A program made the translations under genes and the position numbers. Shown one piece after another: positions 11,679-20,430 of a stretch of DNA of 21,022 bases. The DNA comes from a virus, in the IMG/VR virus record IMGVR_UViG_3300023174_000730, positions 1-21,022 of that record. One strand, written 5' to 3'. The first letter of the stretch is position 1, and every line of letters begins with the position of its first letter. The notes beneath the pieces are model-generated. The model was not told where the DNA came from. It ran no database searches and saw nothing but the letters and a program-made list of their open reading frames with translations.

Positions 11679-13666
11679 TAATTTTCTGCTCCGCTTGATT
11701 TCAGATTTGCCGAAACAATCACGGCGTTCACAGGGTCAGAGATTGACACCTCAAACACTCGATCACGGGCCATGCCCAAACGCCGCCAAATAGCACGATT
11801 CTTATATTTGCCTAGCTGACCAATGCTTGTCCAATGCTCATTAGACCAAGTAGAACCACCGTCATTAGACCAACGCAACATTGCCTTGGGATTGGTGGTA
11901 TTAACTATCGGCGTAAGTGAATTTGCAACACCTAAAACAAACGTTGAAATCGCAGGGATTGTCAATGTTTGGTTACTTATGATTGTGTAATTTACACCAA
12001 GATAGCTTGTGTTTGTTGTCCCAAAAGATAAGCCAGTTGTGCCAACGCCAGGCTGAAACTGAATCTGCAACTCATCAAAATATTGACGCTGCATATCAGT
12101 AATCAGGTGGGGAGCCCTACGCAGTCTGCGGACGTTCGTTCCATTGTCTGTGTAATTTTGTTTGTCCAAGGAATAAATCTTGCCGTTGGAGTAATCACCG
12201 ACAAGAACTTTGCCTTGGAATGAGGCAGAGCAATTGCTCCAATGGCGCATATATGTTCCATCAGAGGCCATGCCAAGCCATTTATGCCACATTCCTGTGG
12301 TCACATCAAACGCCCAAGTTAGATTCAAAGTCGGGAATGTACAGACGTACACTTCGTGGCCTTCTAACTGATATGTGTAGGCAATAGCATCATCAATGTA
12401 TTGATTTGTAAGGGTGTTTTCTACCGCGTGAGTTGATATACGTTGTGGTATATATCCCTGCATTTGCATAATCTGCGCTTGACCACGGTTGTTCCTTGAA
12501 ACGTAAGCAAAGGAATTACCTAGTCGGGAAACCGAGAATTGTGCCGCAATACCGTGCTGGGTAGATGTTCCAGGGATACGTTGGAAAGGGAAAGGAACTG
12601 CGCCCACATCCGTCCAAACCTCAGAGGATGCCTCGCCCATCAAATAAACTTCGCGGTGGTCAACAATTAGGGCCACTAATTTATCAGGCGCACCATCTTT
12701 CAATGCGTAGGATGTGCTTGTTGAAATTGGGCTTAAAAGGTTAGATGAACCCCATTGCTGACTGCCTGGGTTATTGTAAACAAAATAGTTATCAACAATA
12801 TCGACCGATGTGCCGCCGCTAAATGCGCCATCCGAACTAGGCAAAACGCTAAAGTTAAGCGCATACATTGTGATGCCGGTAACAATAGTGTGAGCCGTGC
12901 TGATCGTGTAAGTGCCTATTCCACCAGTGCCTGTGCCCAAAGCCGTAATAATCGTGCCTGCGGTAATGCCGGCCCCTTGTAGGGTTTGCCCTAAGTAAAT
13001 AGTACCAGAAGCTACTGCGGAAACAGTAAGGGTAGTTCCCGCTATTGTTGCTGTAAACCGAGCGCCTACCGCAGCAGAAGTCATGGTTTCGGCTGATACG
13101 GTTTGGGACAAATTGATTGTGTAAGTACCAGTTCCACCAGTACCAGTTCCCAAAGCAGTAATCACAGTCTCTGCCGTGATACCAATCCCTGTCAAAGATT
13201 GATGGGCGGTAATTGTGCCGCTACTAACTTGGGTAACTGTTAGGGTTGTGCCGCTGATAGAACCCGTAAAAACGGCGTTTGCGGGGCTAGAAATGCGCCA
13301 TGTGTAGCGATAGGCTCCGTCAACAATATAGGCGTTAATTCCGTTGTCAGAGATGCCAACACGACCCGATGATGAGTTAAGAATACCGACTACGGTTGCC
13401 GACAGGTTAGACGTAAAGACGTAGACGTAAGGCCCGCAGACCACAACCATTTGACTACCGCCCGACAAAGTACGCATATTGCGAACTTCGGCGTTGTTTA
13501 ACACAGCCGCTAGGGTTAAACCTGGGGTCGGATAAAGCGCAACGATGCCCCGAGTACCAGGCTCTTTAAGAGGATCAATTTCGGGAAAGAAATTAATACA
13601 TTCTTGCGATTCCTGATAAATCGATGGTGCTTCGTACGATGGGCCTACAAATCCGAATTCGGGCAT
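11678..13666 (-). CDS. gp10-like packaged-DNA stabilization protein with two inserted beta modules
   Basis: The protein has 662 residues and AAAGGA upstream of its ATG. The N-terminus ([20 protein letters not shown] followed by [10 protein letters not shown] and LYPTPGL) and later [19 protein letters not shown] and [15 protein letters not shown] segments match the P22 gp10/phage-stabilisation family, which forms the tail ring below gp4 and keeps packaged DNA in the head. Between residues 133-197 and 204-267 it carries two tandem beta-rich repeats ([12 protein letters not shown]... and [12 protein letters not shown]..., both with ALGTGTGG and GTYTI). These are absent from P22 gp10 as far as I recall and look inserted. 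The remainder resembles a beta-propeller-like body. It follows the gp4-like gene with a 9-nt gap. Confidence 0.85.
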   Translation of the reverse strand: MPEFGFVGPSYEAPSIYQESQECINFFPEIDPLKEPGTRGIVALYPTPGLTLAAVLNNAEVRNMRTLSGGSQMVVVCGPYVYVFTSNLSATVVGILNSSSGRVGISDNGINAYIVDGAYRYTWRISSPANAVFTGSISGTTLTVTQVSSGTITAHQSLTGIGITAETVITALGTGTGGTGTYTINLSQTVSAETMTSAAVGARFTATIAGTTLTVSAVASGTIYLGQTLQGAGITAGTIITALGTGTGGIGTYTISTAHTIVTGITMYALNFSVLPSSDGAFSGGTSVDIVDNYFVYNNPGSQQWGSSNLLSPISTSTSYALKDGAPDKLVALIVDHREVYLMGEASSEVWTDVGAVPFPFQRIPGTSTQHGIAAQFSVSRLGNSFAYVSRNNRGQAQIMQMQGYIPQRISTHAVENTLTNQYIDDAIAYTYQLEGHEVYVCTFPTLNLTWAFDVTTGMWHKWLGMASDGTYMRHWSNCSASFQGKVLVGDYSNGKIYSLDKQNYTDNGTNVRRLRRAPHLITDMQRQYFDELQIQFQPGVGTTGLSFGTTNTSYLGVNYTIISNQTLTIPAISTFVLGVANSLTPIVNTTNPKAMLRWSNDGGSTWSNEHWTSIGQLGKYKNRAIWRRLGMARDRVFEVSISDPVNAVIVSANLKSSGAEN
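12866..13270 (-). repeat. Two tandem copies of a beta-repeat module inside the gp10-like gene
   Basis: Copy 1 spans about 13076-13270 (residues 133-197) and copy 2 about 12866-13057 (residues 204-267). Each reads FT(G/A)(S/T)[29 protein letters not shown]. The protein similarity is clear while the DNA has diverged, so the duplication is not recent. A third relative is in the gp4-like gene. Confidence 0.75.
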
Positions 13667-13675
13667 GGCAGTCCT

Positions 13676-14647
13676 TTAACGCAAGAAGCCGCCGGTGAGT
13701 ATCCAGCCGGCATCTTTAGAACGTCCAGTAAGCAACGCATCCTGATAACGCGAAACCATTTGCGGGCGCATATTGGTACGCTTGATAGTTGCTTTGGCTT
13801 CGCCGGCAAACTTCTGAATCATGCCAATTTGCACGGGGCTGGCCTTGCCATACATAGGCATAAGGCGTTCTGCAAGACACCAACGCAGTGCGTTTACATA
13901 GCCTTGCGGGATTCGCATGATGTCATACATCGTGCTAAACCGAGCAAAGATTGTGTCGGTAAAGATGTGCATTTCACCTTGGGATGGATTAGGCCAAACG
14001 CTAAGATTTCCCAATGTATCGCCAGGGTTGTAATACAAAGCCTTAGGCCAAGGGCCATTGAGAGTCTTTAGGCCAATCATTGAGTAATCGTCCAAAGTCA
14101 GCACAGCAACAGGGTAATCTAGTCCACCGCCAAGGATAGGCTGACCATTGGACGTAGTGTTAATCCGCACAAATGAGGAATTAACGCGCAATGGTTTTTG
14201 GTAATAGCCTGTGATTGTGGTGCTAGCGACAGTCTGCGAAATGTCAATTTGATATGTGCCAACTTCTAAAGTATTGCCGCCGGCTCCGCTAATAAACGAA
14301 ACAATCTGAGTGCCAGGCGTAATCCCCGAGCCTGTCAGCGTTTGGTTTAGCGTGATTGCGCCCGAGGCAATAGCGGTAACTGTAAGAATGTTTCCAGCAA
14401 TTGAGCCAGTAAAAGACGATCCAACAGACCCGCCTGGGCCAATGGTGTATTGAGTTTGTCCGCTAACAACAGGAAAAATGATTTCCGTGAAGTTGTAGAC
14501 CATCATATCTTCGTTAGACCATTGATCTAACATATCGTTGAGCATCTCAAACGCATCTAGCGCCGCGTCAGGCGTAGGGGTTTCACCGGCTTCTAATGCG
14601 CCGATGTCTTTTAATGCTCTTGATACTATGTCTATTGGCTGGGCCAT
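13676..14647 (-). CDS. gp4-like tail accessory factor / head-closure protein
   Basis: The protein has 323 residues from ATG 14647 with GGAG 5 nt upstream; an in-frame ATG 33 nt farther upstream lies inside the previous gene and lacks a ribosome site. The N-terminus (DIVSRALKDIGALEAGETPT, then AFEMLNDMLDQWSNEDMMVY) is the helical adaptor pattern of the P22 gp4 family, which docks under the portal. WPNPSQGEMHIFTDT and IPQGYVNALRWCLAERLMP follow in the C-terminal half. At residues 79-147 it contains the same beta-repeat module found twice in the gp10-like protein. In P22, gp4 and gp10 are adjacent and contact each other; here they are adjacent too. Confidence 0.85.
   Translation of the reverse strand: MAQPIDIVSRALKDIGALEAGETPTPDAALDAFEMLNDMLDQWSNEDMMVYNFTEIIFPVVSGQTQYTIGPGGSVGSSFTGSIAGNILTVTAIASGAITLNQTLTGSGITPGTQIVSFISGAGGNTLEVGTYQIDISQTVASTTITGYYQKPLRVNSSFVRINTTSNGQPILGGGLDYPVAVLTLDDYSMIGLKTLNGPWPKALYYNPGDTLGNLSVWPNPSQGEMHIFTDTIFARFSTMYDIMRIPQGYVNALRWCLAERLMPMYGKASPVQIGMIQKFAGEAKATIKRTNMRPQMVSRYQDALLTGRSKDAGWILTGGFLR
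14207..14413 (-). repeat. Beta-repeat module inserted in the gp4-like gene
   Basis: Residues 79-147 (FTGSIAGNILTV, SGAITLNQTLTGSGITPGTQ, GTYQIDISQTVASTTITG) align with the two modules in the neighbouring gp10-like gene. It sits between the TQYTIGPGG strand and the YYQKPLRV segment of the gp4-like fold, which looks like an insertion point in a surface loop. Confidence 0.75.
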
Positions 14648-14961
14648 TGTTGCTCCAAGGTAAACACAGGCGGTTTCCACGGAGGCGCAACAGATTTCGA
14701 CTTGCCAAGAAGCGCCAATTGTTCCTCTAGGCGTGATTCTATTACATTTTGACCGTGTTGAGTAGCGCCATCTTTAATCCATGAAATAACCTGTTTTTCG
14801 GTCACTTCTTCAAAAGGTGTCTCGACTTTGTATTTGTCAAACCACCAATTTCCTTCTGTTTCCACAATATTTACTTCGTCCGTTGCCGAAATAAAGTATT
14901 TGGCGTGTGTAATTGCGCCGTTTTCGGCAAATATTTCTAAGATTTTCCAAACTGTAATCAC
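14632..14961 (-). CDS. Small phage protein, unknown (GTG start)
   Basis: The protein has 109 residues, starting at GTG 14961; a weak GAG lies 7 nt upstream and no ATG start is nearby. The N-terminal half is beta-rich (ITHAKYFISATDEVNIVETEG then WWFDKYKVETPF) and the C-terminal half is helical (EKQVISWIKDGATQHGQNVI followed by ESRLEEQLALL). It ends in a Pro-rich PPWKPPVF tail. The helix-then-Pro tail resembles a family of small phage proteins of unknown function (DUF7936-type), but I am not certain. It overlaps the gp4-like start by 16 nt. Confidence 0.6.
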   Translation of the reverse strand: MITVWKILEIFAENGAITHAKYFISATDEVNIVETEGNWWFDKYKVETPFEEVTEKQVISWIKDGATQHGQNVIESRLEEQLALLGKSKSVAPPWKPPVFTLEQQWPSQ

Positions 14962-14975
14962 GTTAAATCTCAGTT

Positions 14976-15800
14976 TTAAAAAGTAATTGTGCCAGAGCCA
15001 GTAAAAGAATAAATCCTATACCCACCTGCCACAGTGTAAGTATAAGTTCCTGTCACAGAAACTGCCGCAGCATAAGTTGTGGAATATCGAATAATGACAA
15101 TTCCAGAGCCGCCGGTATTTAAACCGCCAAAGCCGCTAAATCTAATACCTCCGCCGCCTCCACCTGTATTGACTGTTCCTGCGGATGGGCTAGTAGATGT
15201 GCCATTGCCACCACCTCCAAGACCACCAGAGCCTGGCGTTCCTGCTCCCGACCCGCCACCACCGCCAGCGTAATACGTTGACGTGCCAGATATGGATGAT
15301 GACAAACCATTTCCACCATTGCCGCCGTTAATGCCAATACCAGTAGCGCCTACTACGCTTGCGCCGCCACCACCGCCAGTATTGTTACCACCAGCATAGC
15401 CTTGGCCCGATGTTCCTGTGCCGCCATTTAAACTGTTAGCGCCACCACCACCAGAACCGCCATTTCCTGCTGCGCTTCCACCACCTCCACCGCCGCCGCC
15501 GCCATTAGCAACAAGCGGCAATGAGCCAGAAATAATGCTGGAATTTTGTCCTGCGCTACCAGAGCCAGTTGCTTGTGCTGCACCTCCAGCACCCACAGTA
15601 ATGGTCAACTTAACATTGTTTGTTATCGTAAACCCTGTGCCGGTCAAAAATCCACCACCGCCGCCGCCTCCAGAATCGCCACTTCCACCGCCGCCACCTC
15701 CAGCAACAACCAAGTAATCAATGGGAAAAGGCACATATTGGGCCGATGTAAGCCCAAATGCCTTTGCCGATATTGCGCCTCTTGTGATTGTGGTTGGCAT
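14976..15800 (-). CDS. Glycine-rich tail-fibre adhesin, copy 1
   Basis: The protein has 274 residues. After a short N-terminal region (PFPIDYLVVAGGGGGG) it is dominated by polyglycine runs separated by small residues (GGGGGGSAAGNGGSGGGG, NNTGGGGGASVV). It ends in a compact beta segment, GGSGIVIIRY and AGGYRIYSFTGSGTITF. Glycine-rich sandwich domains of this sort are receptor-binding tips of phage fibres (as in phage S16 gp38-type adhesins). It is paralogous to the protein at 16700-17647 with the same start and end blocks. A receptor-binding role is inferred from composition and position. Confidence 0.75.
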   Translation of the reverse strand: MPTTITRGAISAKAFGLTSAQYVPFPIDYLVVAGGGGGGSGDSGGGGGGGFLTGTGFTITNNVKLTITVGAGGAAQATGSGSAGQNSSIISGSLPLVANGGGGGGGGGSAAGNGGSGGGGANSLNGGTGTSGQGYAGGNNTGGGGGASVVGATGIGINGGNGGNGLSSSISGTSTYYAGGGGGSGAGTPGSGGLGGGGNGTSTSPSAGTVNTGGGGGGIRFSGFGGLNTGGSGIVIIRYSTTYAAAVSVTGTYTYTVAGGYRIYSFTGSGTITF

Positions 15801-15808
15801 AACAATAC

Positions 15809-16390
15809 TCAGGCAAATTTGGTTTGTGAAGCAAGAACGGTGTACGCTGCCGAGCCAGTTTTGATGATTGTGTAGGTGTAAACGTCAACGCTGTTTTGAT
15901 TTCCCAATGCAGGCGCAGCACCACCCTGCCATTTTGGAGTTACGGATGTTCCGTCAATCGTTACCGCATTGTTGTAATACGCCGTAGACCCTTGGGTAAC
16001 CAAAAACACAACAGTGATGGCTTGTCCTGTTGACATTATGGAATTCATTGTTGTGCCACTAGACCCAGCAAAATTTACTGTCCAGTTAGCCGTTGCATTG
16101 CTTGTGTAATACAAAATTGACTGACTAGTGACGTAGTAATTTATTGTTCCTGTTGCTGCCGTTGCAGAAATTGTTATGACTTCCGCTGCATTGGTAAGAA
16201 TCGCCGCAAGGGTAGAACTTGAGCCAGCAAGTTGGCTAGTAAAAGCAACCGTTCCCGAGCCGTTGGTTTGCAGCATTTGTCCTGCTGTGCCATCAGCGCT
16301 TGGCAATGTCAGACTTAAATTGGACGAAATGTTTGGCCCAACTAAGTTAACTGCGCCGCCAGCCGTTGCTTGAAATGTCAATGTACTCAT
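15809..16390 (-). CDS. Fibre-associated structural protein
   Basis: The protein has 193 residues, rich in Thr, Ser, Ala and Asn. The N-terminus (AVNLVGPNISSNLSLTLPSA with GTAGQMLQTNGSGTVAF) is the standard repeat that leads into phage tail-fibre shafts. The C-terminal half contains WTVNFAGSSGTTMNSI, GQAITVVFLVTQGSTAYY and VDVYTYTIIKTGSAAYTVLA, a beta-rich head domain common in freshwater and marine phage fibre proteins. It lies between the two glycine-rich adhesin genes. Probably a short fibre or fibre head; partner unknown. Confidence 0.7.
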   Translation of the reverse strand: MSTLTFQATAGGAVNLVGPNISSNLSLTLPSADGTAGQMLQTNGSGTVAFTSQLAGSSSTLAAILTNAAEVITISATAATGTINYYVTSQSILYYTSNATANWTVNFAGSSGTTMNSIMSTGQAITVVFLVTQGSTAYYNNAVTIDGTSVTPKWQGGAAPALGNQNSVDVYTYTIIKTGSAAYTVLASQTKFA

Positions 16391-16391
16391 G

Positions 16392-16691
16392 TTATGCCCC
16401 AGTTATTCCTGTTTGAATTACATCATTGTTTTCCCATTGGCAAGTCGTTTCGTTTAACGTCCAATCTCCAGTGGGTTTTGGTGGAATAAACGCATCACGG
16501 GTTGAGTCGTAGGTGTAGCCAATTCCAGCATAATTTTTACGCAAAGGACGACCTTCTGGATGTTGTCCACCATGAGTGTTGTAAGACGTTTGAACCCAAT
16601 TCGTACCAAACAGGCCAGAATCAATAACATCTTGTTCAGCAACAATTACTTGCGAAACAATTCCGTTTTCCACTTTTGCAAAATGGCTCAT
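16392..16691 (-). CDS. Conserved small phage protein (SHFAKVENGIV family)
   Basis: The protein has 99 residues from ATG 16691, chosen because GAGG lies 6 nt upstream; an in-frame ATG 12 nt earlier overlaps that site. The N-terminus (SHFAKVENGIVSQVIVAEQD) and the later RPLRKNYAGIGYTYDSTRDA, then FIPPKPTGDW motif, are a conserved pattern found in many tailed phages, usually beside fibre genes. The function is not known to me. It lies between a fibre protein and the second glycine-rich adhesin, so a fibre-assembly or tip role is the most likely guess. Confidence 0.75.
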   Translation of the reverse strand: MSHFAKVENGIVSQVIVAEQDVIDSGLFGTNWVQTSYNTHGGQHPEGRPLRKNYAGIGYTYDSTRDAFIPPKPTGDWTLNETTCQWENNDVIQTGITGA

Positions 16692-16699
16692 GCTATACC

Positions 16700-17647
16700 T
16701 CAAAATGTAATTGAACCGCTGCCGGTAAATTTGTAAATACGATAACCACCTGTTACTGTAATAGTGGGAGAACCAGTTGTAGATGTTGCTGCTGGATAAG
16801 AATCTGCATAACGAATAATGACAATACCAGAACCTCCGCTACCCGCTATTCCGCCTGTAGCGCCAATACCACCACCTCCACTGCCTGTGTTTGTTGTGCC
16901 TGATGTTGCATTATTACTACCACTATCTGAACCAGCACCGCCAATGCTAGAGCCACCAGCACCACCACTACCAGAATAAGCACCGCCGCCACCTCCACCA
17001 GCGTAGGTTACTGACGATCCAGAAATACTTGAGGCCACACCTATGCCGCCAGAAGTCCCTCCAGACCCACTACCATCAGTACCAACAGAACCAGCACCGC
17101 CGCCACCGCAAGCGCCATAAGTGGCTGGTGTACCTGTTCTGCTGCCTCCAGCATAACCTTGTCCAGATGTTTCGGAGCCTCCCGAATGAACATCTCCACC
17201 ACCGCCACCCCCAGAACCTCCTGATACACCATTAATAAATAATGCAGTTCCTGGGCCACCACCACCCCCACCAATTGCCGTTAAAGTAGAAAAAACAGAA
17301 TTCCCACCTGATGTGCCTGCTGTTGCGCTTTGATTTGGAGCGCCAGAGCCACCAGCACCAACAGTAATTGTGTAATTTGTTCCAGGTGTTACAGAAAAAG
17401 CAGTTCCAGTTAATAAACCACCTGCGCCACCACCGCCACCGCCAGCGTTAAATGCTGATACATTACCACCGCCTCCACCACCGCCAGAAACAACAAGATA
17501 ATCTACATTAGGCGTCACATTTAAAGGCCATACAGACGCTTTTAGTGCTTGCATTACTTCATTAGAACGCCAAATCCCAGACGCAGCAGACGATGTATTT
17601 GTCGCCGCCGTAGACGACATTAATGAACCTTTGTATCGCGTAGACAT
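16700..17647 (-). CDS. Glycine-rich tail-fibre adhesin, copy 2
   Basis: The protein has 315 residues. The N-terminal 50 residues (SGIWRSNEVMQALKASVWPL) differ from copy 1. The rest follows the same plan: DYLVVSGGGGGGG, GGGGGGAGGLLTGTAFSVTP, alternating polyglycine and small-residue loops, and the C-terminal GGSGIVIIRYADSY plus GGYRIYKFTGSGSITF. It is coupled to the upstream gene by TAATG at 17647-17649. It is paralogous to 14976-15800, so this phage carries two related adhesin-type proteins with different variable loops. It is probably receptor-binding. Confidence 0.75.
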   Translation of the reverse strand: MSTRYKGSLMSSTAATNTSSAASGIWRSNEVMQALKASVWPLNVTPNVDYLVVSGGGGGGGNVSAFNAGGGGGGAGGLLTGTAFSVTPGTNYTITVGAGGSGAPNQSATAGTSGGNSVFSTLTAIGGGGGGPGTALFINGVSGGSGGGGGGDVHSGGSETSGQGYAGGSRTGTPATYGACGGGGAGSVGTDGSGSGGTSGGIGVASSISGSSVTYAGGGGGGAYSGSGGAGGSSIGGAGSDSGSNNATSGTTNTGSGGGGIGATGGIAGSGGSGIVIIRYADSYPAATSTTGSPTITVTGGYRIYKFTGSGSITF

Positions 17648-18018
17648 TAGGTAATAGCCTCATACGATGCTGTTAATTCAATTGCAGAGGCAGTTCCAAC
17701 AGTAACAACAACGGATTGCCCCTCGCCTAAGTAAAACGCCGTGCTTTTATCTGCAATAACAATAGCCGCATTAGCTGGAACAGGCACTTGGTAAATCAAT
17801 CTATAAGCCGTTCCATTGCCGCCTGTTGCGCTATTTATTGAAACAGTAACAGTTGCAGTGGCTCCTGTGACATTAGCAGCAACAATGTTGTCTATTTTGT
17901 TTACAGTACCAGATGAAGGAGTTAGCGCAGTCCAAGTTGTTGCAGACGTATTAGATGGAATCAAATATGTTGAATTTCCATAAATGCTTGTAACGTTGAC
18001 TATGTTGGGATTTGCCAT
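17647..18018 (-). CDS. Small beta-rich structural protein of fibre region
   Basis: The protein has 123 residues with AAGGA ahead of its ATG. It is composed of predicted beta strands: TSIYGNSTYLIPSNTSAT, TWTALTPSSGTVNKIDNIVA, ATVTVSINSATGG and STAFYLGEGQSVVVTVGTAS. This fits a small jelly-roll or Ig-like virion protein, as often found beside podovirus and myovirus fibres. It lies directly downstream of the 684-aa fibre gene and upstream of an adhesin. No specific function is recognised. Confidence 0.65.
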   Translation of the reverse strand: MANPNIVNVTSIYGNSTYLIPSNTSATTWTALTPSSGTVNKIDNIVAANVTGATATVTVSINSATGGNGTAYRLIYQVPVPANAAIVIADKSTAFYLGEGQSVVVTVGTASAIELTASYEAIT

Positions 18019-18027
18019 GATTTTTCC

Positions 18028-20082
18028 TTAATACCCAAAGATCATTGCCATTGCAATAGCCTTGCCTGTTGTAATGCCCGTTGATGCAATCGTAATTGCA
18101 CCTGATGTGTTTGTAATTGTTACGTTTGTTCCCGCAGTCAATGTTGTGCGAGTAAATCCCGTGCCATTTCCAATGTCCAAAGCGCCATTTGCAGGGGTTG
18201 AACTTAAACCAGTGCCGCCATTTGCAACATTTAAAGCATTGGTCAAATTAAGGCTTGTGACAAACAAAGTTCCTGTGGATGGCGTATATTGATATTTTGT
18301 TGAACTGGTGTATTCAGTAGTCACAACACCGCTTGTAGCCGTAGAAAACAACGGATAAATTGCAGTTGCTGTTGTTGTATCGTCAACAATCGTAATGCCA
18401 GACGTTGGGCTTGACCATGTAGGCGTTCCCGATCCACTAGACGTTAGAACCTGGCCTGACGAACCAACCGCCGTAAAGCCATAAGCCGTGCCCGTGCCAT
18501 ACGCCACCGCGCCCGCAGTCGGAGTTGTTGTGCCATTTGTACCCCCGTTAGCGATTGGTAAAGTGCCTGTCACACCTGTGGTTAAGGGTAAACCCGTACC
18601 ATAAGTAAGCGTCACCGATGACGGAGTTCCCAAAATCGGGGTCACCAATGTGGGGCTGGTGGACAACACAACATTGCCCGTGCCGGTGCTAGACGTTACC
18701 CCTGTGCCACCCGAGGCGACCGGCAAAGTACCCGTGGTTAATGCGGAAGTTGACGTTGCGTAAACCGCGCCGCCCGATGTAAAGGCGGTTAGTCCTGTGC
18801 CGCCGTTGGTTGTGTTTAATGTGCCGGCAAGGGTAATAGCGCCGTTTGTAGCCGAGGATGGGGTAAACCCTGTCGTTCCTGCGCTAAATGAAGTTACTGT
18901 AACGCCTGATATGGAAGTCCAGGCAGGCAAGCCGGTGACCACAGAAAGAATCTGGCCCGATGTTCCGATGCCAAGCATGGCAGTCGTACTAGATGCGGAT
19001 TGATATGGAACTGAACCCGCTGCACCGCCTGCAAAGTTAGTTGCGGTGGTTGCGGTGGTCGCCGTTGTTGCGGTTGTGGCAGTTGTTGCGGTAGCCGCAT
19101 TGCCTCCAATGGATAAACCGCTTGCAGTGCCCGTTAAACTTGTTCCAGGGCCGCTAAATTGGGTTGATGCGGTGATAGTGCTGCCACCAACAGTAGAGCC
19201 GCTAATTGGCGTTCCTGTGATTGAGCCGCCAGTAATTGAGACATTGTTGGCGTTTTGTGTGGACATTGTGCCCAGCCCCGAAACTTGCGTGTTTGCAATG
19301 GCAATCGTTGTGTTTATTGCGCTAGTGATCTGCCCTTGAGCATTGACCGCTACAACAGGAACAATTGAAGCAGAACCGTAGGTTGCTGCCGTAACTCCAG
19401 TGTTGGTAATGGAAAAAGTGTTTCCAGTAAGGGTTAACCCTGTTCCTGCAGTGTACGAACCAGCGGCATTAAATTGCGTCCACGTTATTGCGGTAACGCC
19501 AATTGTGCCAATTTTTGGGGAAGTGCAAACCCATCCTGTTGTGGCTTGGCTTCCATAAAGAACAAGGGTATAAGCGCCTGGAACTTCTGCCCATATATCC
19601 ATTTGCGGGGAACGTGTCCACGCCGTTGCAGATACAACATAAATACCATTTTCAGCGGCAGCGCCTTGATTTTTTACTAAAACATAGTCGCCAGCAACAA
19701 GGGAAACCGTATCAATTGTCTGAAGTCCAGACAACGTAATGTTTACGGTTGTTCCCGCTTGGCAAGCGTTTTTAGGGTTTAACCCTTGGACAATTGCATC
19801 AGCGTATGCTTTATTGACAATATCGTTTGCGCTTGATGGGGCGGTTGAAATCGTGCCCGTTGTGGTCGCAATATTTGTGAATACGCCGGTTGAAGGGGTT
19901 GTCGCTCCAATTGTTGAACTGTCAATCGTGCTATTTGTAATGTGCAATCCCGACTGATTGGGATTAATTGTTGCGGAAAATGGCTGACCCTGCCCAATAA
20001 ACGTATTGAATGAATTATCCAAATTAAACAGAGCCTGCACTGGCAGGATGTTTTGATCTACTGTTTTGGCAGGGTCAGACAT
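18028..20082 (-). CDS. Long tail fibre protein
   Basis: The protein has 684 residues, very rich in Thr, Ser, Gly and Ala. The N-terminal region (about 85-210) contains NDIVNKAYADAIVQGLNPKN, DTVSLVAGDYVLVKNQ and AAENGIYVV, a module widely found near the base of phage fibres. The shaft follows, with repeated blocks such as LPVASGGTGV, NVVLSTSPTLVTPILGTPSS, LPIANGGTNGTTTP and NVANGGTGL typical of trimeric beta-structured fibres. A short ATT microrepeat lies at about residues 330-348. It ends GKAIAMAMIFGY, a C-terminal block familiar from phage fibres. It is predicted to be the major receptor-binding fibre or its shaft, with the small downstream proteins as companions. Confidence 0.8.
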   Translation of the reverse strand: MSDPAKTVDQNILPVQALFNLDNSFNTFIGQGQPFSATINPNQSGLHITNSTIDSSTIGATTPSTGVFTNIATTTGTISTAPSSANDIVNKAYADAIVQGLNPKNACQAGTTVNITLSGLQTIDTVSLVAGDYVLVKNQGAAAENGIYVVSATAWTRSPQMDIWAEVPGAYTLVLYGSQATTGWVCTSPKIGTIGVTAITWTQFNAAGSYTAGTGLTLTGNTFSITNTGVTAATYGSASIVPVVAVNAQGQITSAINTTIAIANTQVSGLGTMSTQNANNVSITGGSITGTPISGSTVGGSTITASTQFSGPGTSLTGTASGLSIGGNAATATTATTATTATTATTATNFAGGAAGSVPYQSASSTTAMLGIGTSGQILSVVTGLPAWTSISGVTVTSFSAGTTGFTPSSATNGAITLAGTLNTTNGGTGLTAFTSGGAVYATSTSALTTGTLPVASGGTGVTSSTGTGNVVLSTSPTLVTPILGTPSSVTLTYGTGLPLTTGVTGTLPIANGGTNGTTTPTAGAVAYGTGTAYGFTAVGSSGQVLTSSGSGTPTWSSPTSGITIVDDTTTATAIYPLFSTATSGVVTTEYTSSTKYQYTPSTGTLFVTSLNLTNALNVANGGTGLSSTPANGALDIGNGTGFTRTTLTAGTNVTITNTSGAITIASTGITTGKAIAMAMIFGY
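19040..19093 (-). repeat. Six 9-bp tandem units (Ala-Thr-Thr microrepeat) in the tail fibre gene
   Basis: Six consecutive 9-bp units, all close to GTTGCGGTT on the plus strand, encode an uninterrupted Ala-Thr-Thr series in the fibre. Units 1 and 2 are identical (GTTGCGGTG); the rest differ at one to four positions. Copy number could change by slippage without shifting the frame. Confidence 0.7.
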
Positions 20083-20083
20083 A

Positions 20084-20428
20084 TTAACTTTGATCCGCGA
20101 CAGGTGTTACATAAACAAGTGAAGGGCCAGCCGCTGCACCAATCATGCGAACATTAAATGGAACAGTTGGGCAAGCCAGCACAATGGGAAATGTCATTGC
20201 AGCAGGAAGCAAAAAGTCGCCAGGTGTACCAGACACCGGCAACACAGCAGCGCCCACATTGGCATCACCTAATTTGACCGCAACGGCGACTGCGCCGGTG
20301 TTTAGAAACGATGCGTAGTTAACTTGATCGTTTACTTGGTCATCTATAGATGTTGCCGTTGTAGAGGATGCTGTCACAGAAATAGCGGTTGTTTTACCAA
20401 CCACTCGCAGGACAGTCGTATTAGCCAT
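20084..20428 (-). CDS. Small structural protein, unknown
   Basis: The protein has 114 residues. It has beta strands and Ala/Val-rich loops (TVLRVVGKTTAISVTASSTT, VAVAVKLGDANVGAAVLP, FNVRMIGAAAGPSLVYVTP). This resembles small proteins that lie between the capsid-decoration gene and the fibre in phages of this type. It has no signal peptide or membrane helix. The Shine-Dalgarno is weak, so translation may be coupled to the upstream gene, whose stop is 2 nt away. It is probably a minor head or tail-fibre base protein. Confidence 0.6.
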   Translation of the reverse strand: MANTTVLRVVGKTTAISVTASSTTATSIDDQVNDQVNYASFLNTGAVAVAVKLGDANVGAAVLPVSGTPGDFLLPAAMTFPIVLACPTVPFNVRMIGAAAGPSLVYVTPVADQS

Positions 20429-20430
20429 GA

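Noticed and set aside
13604-14071. Plus-strand open frame of 155 codons
   Set aside because: It is antisense across the gp10-like/gp4-like junction and has no ribosome site or recognisable domain.
15418-15717. Proline-rich plus-strand open frame
   Set aside because: It is the antisense of polyglycine codons in the glycine-rich adhesin.
15100-17500. Many short repeated CCACCACC/GCCGCC-type strings resembling a repeat array
   Set aside because: They are codon-level glycine runs of two adhesin genes with no regular spacer, so not a CRISPR array.
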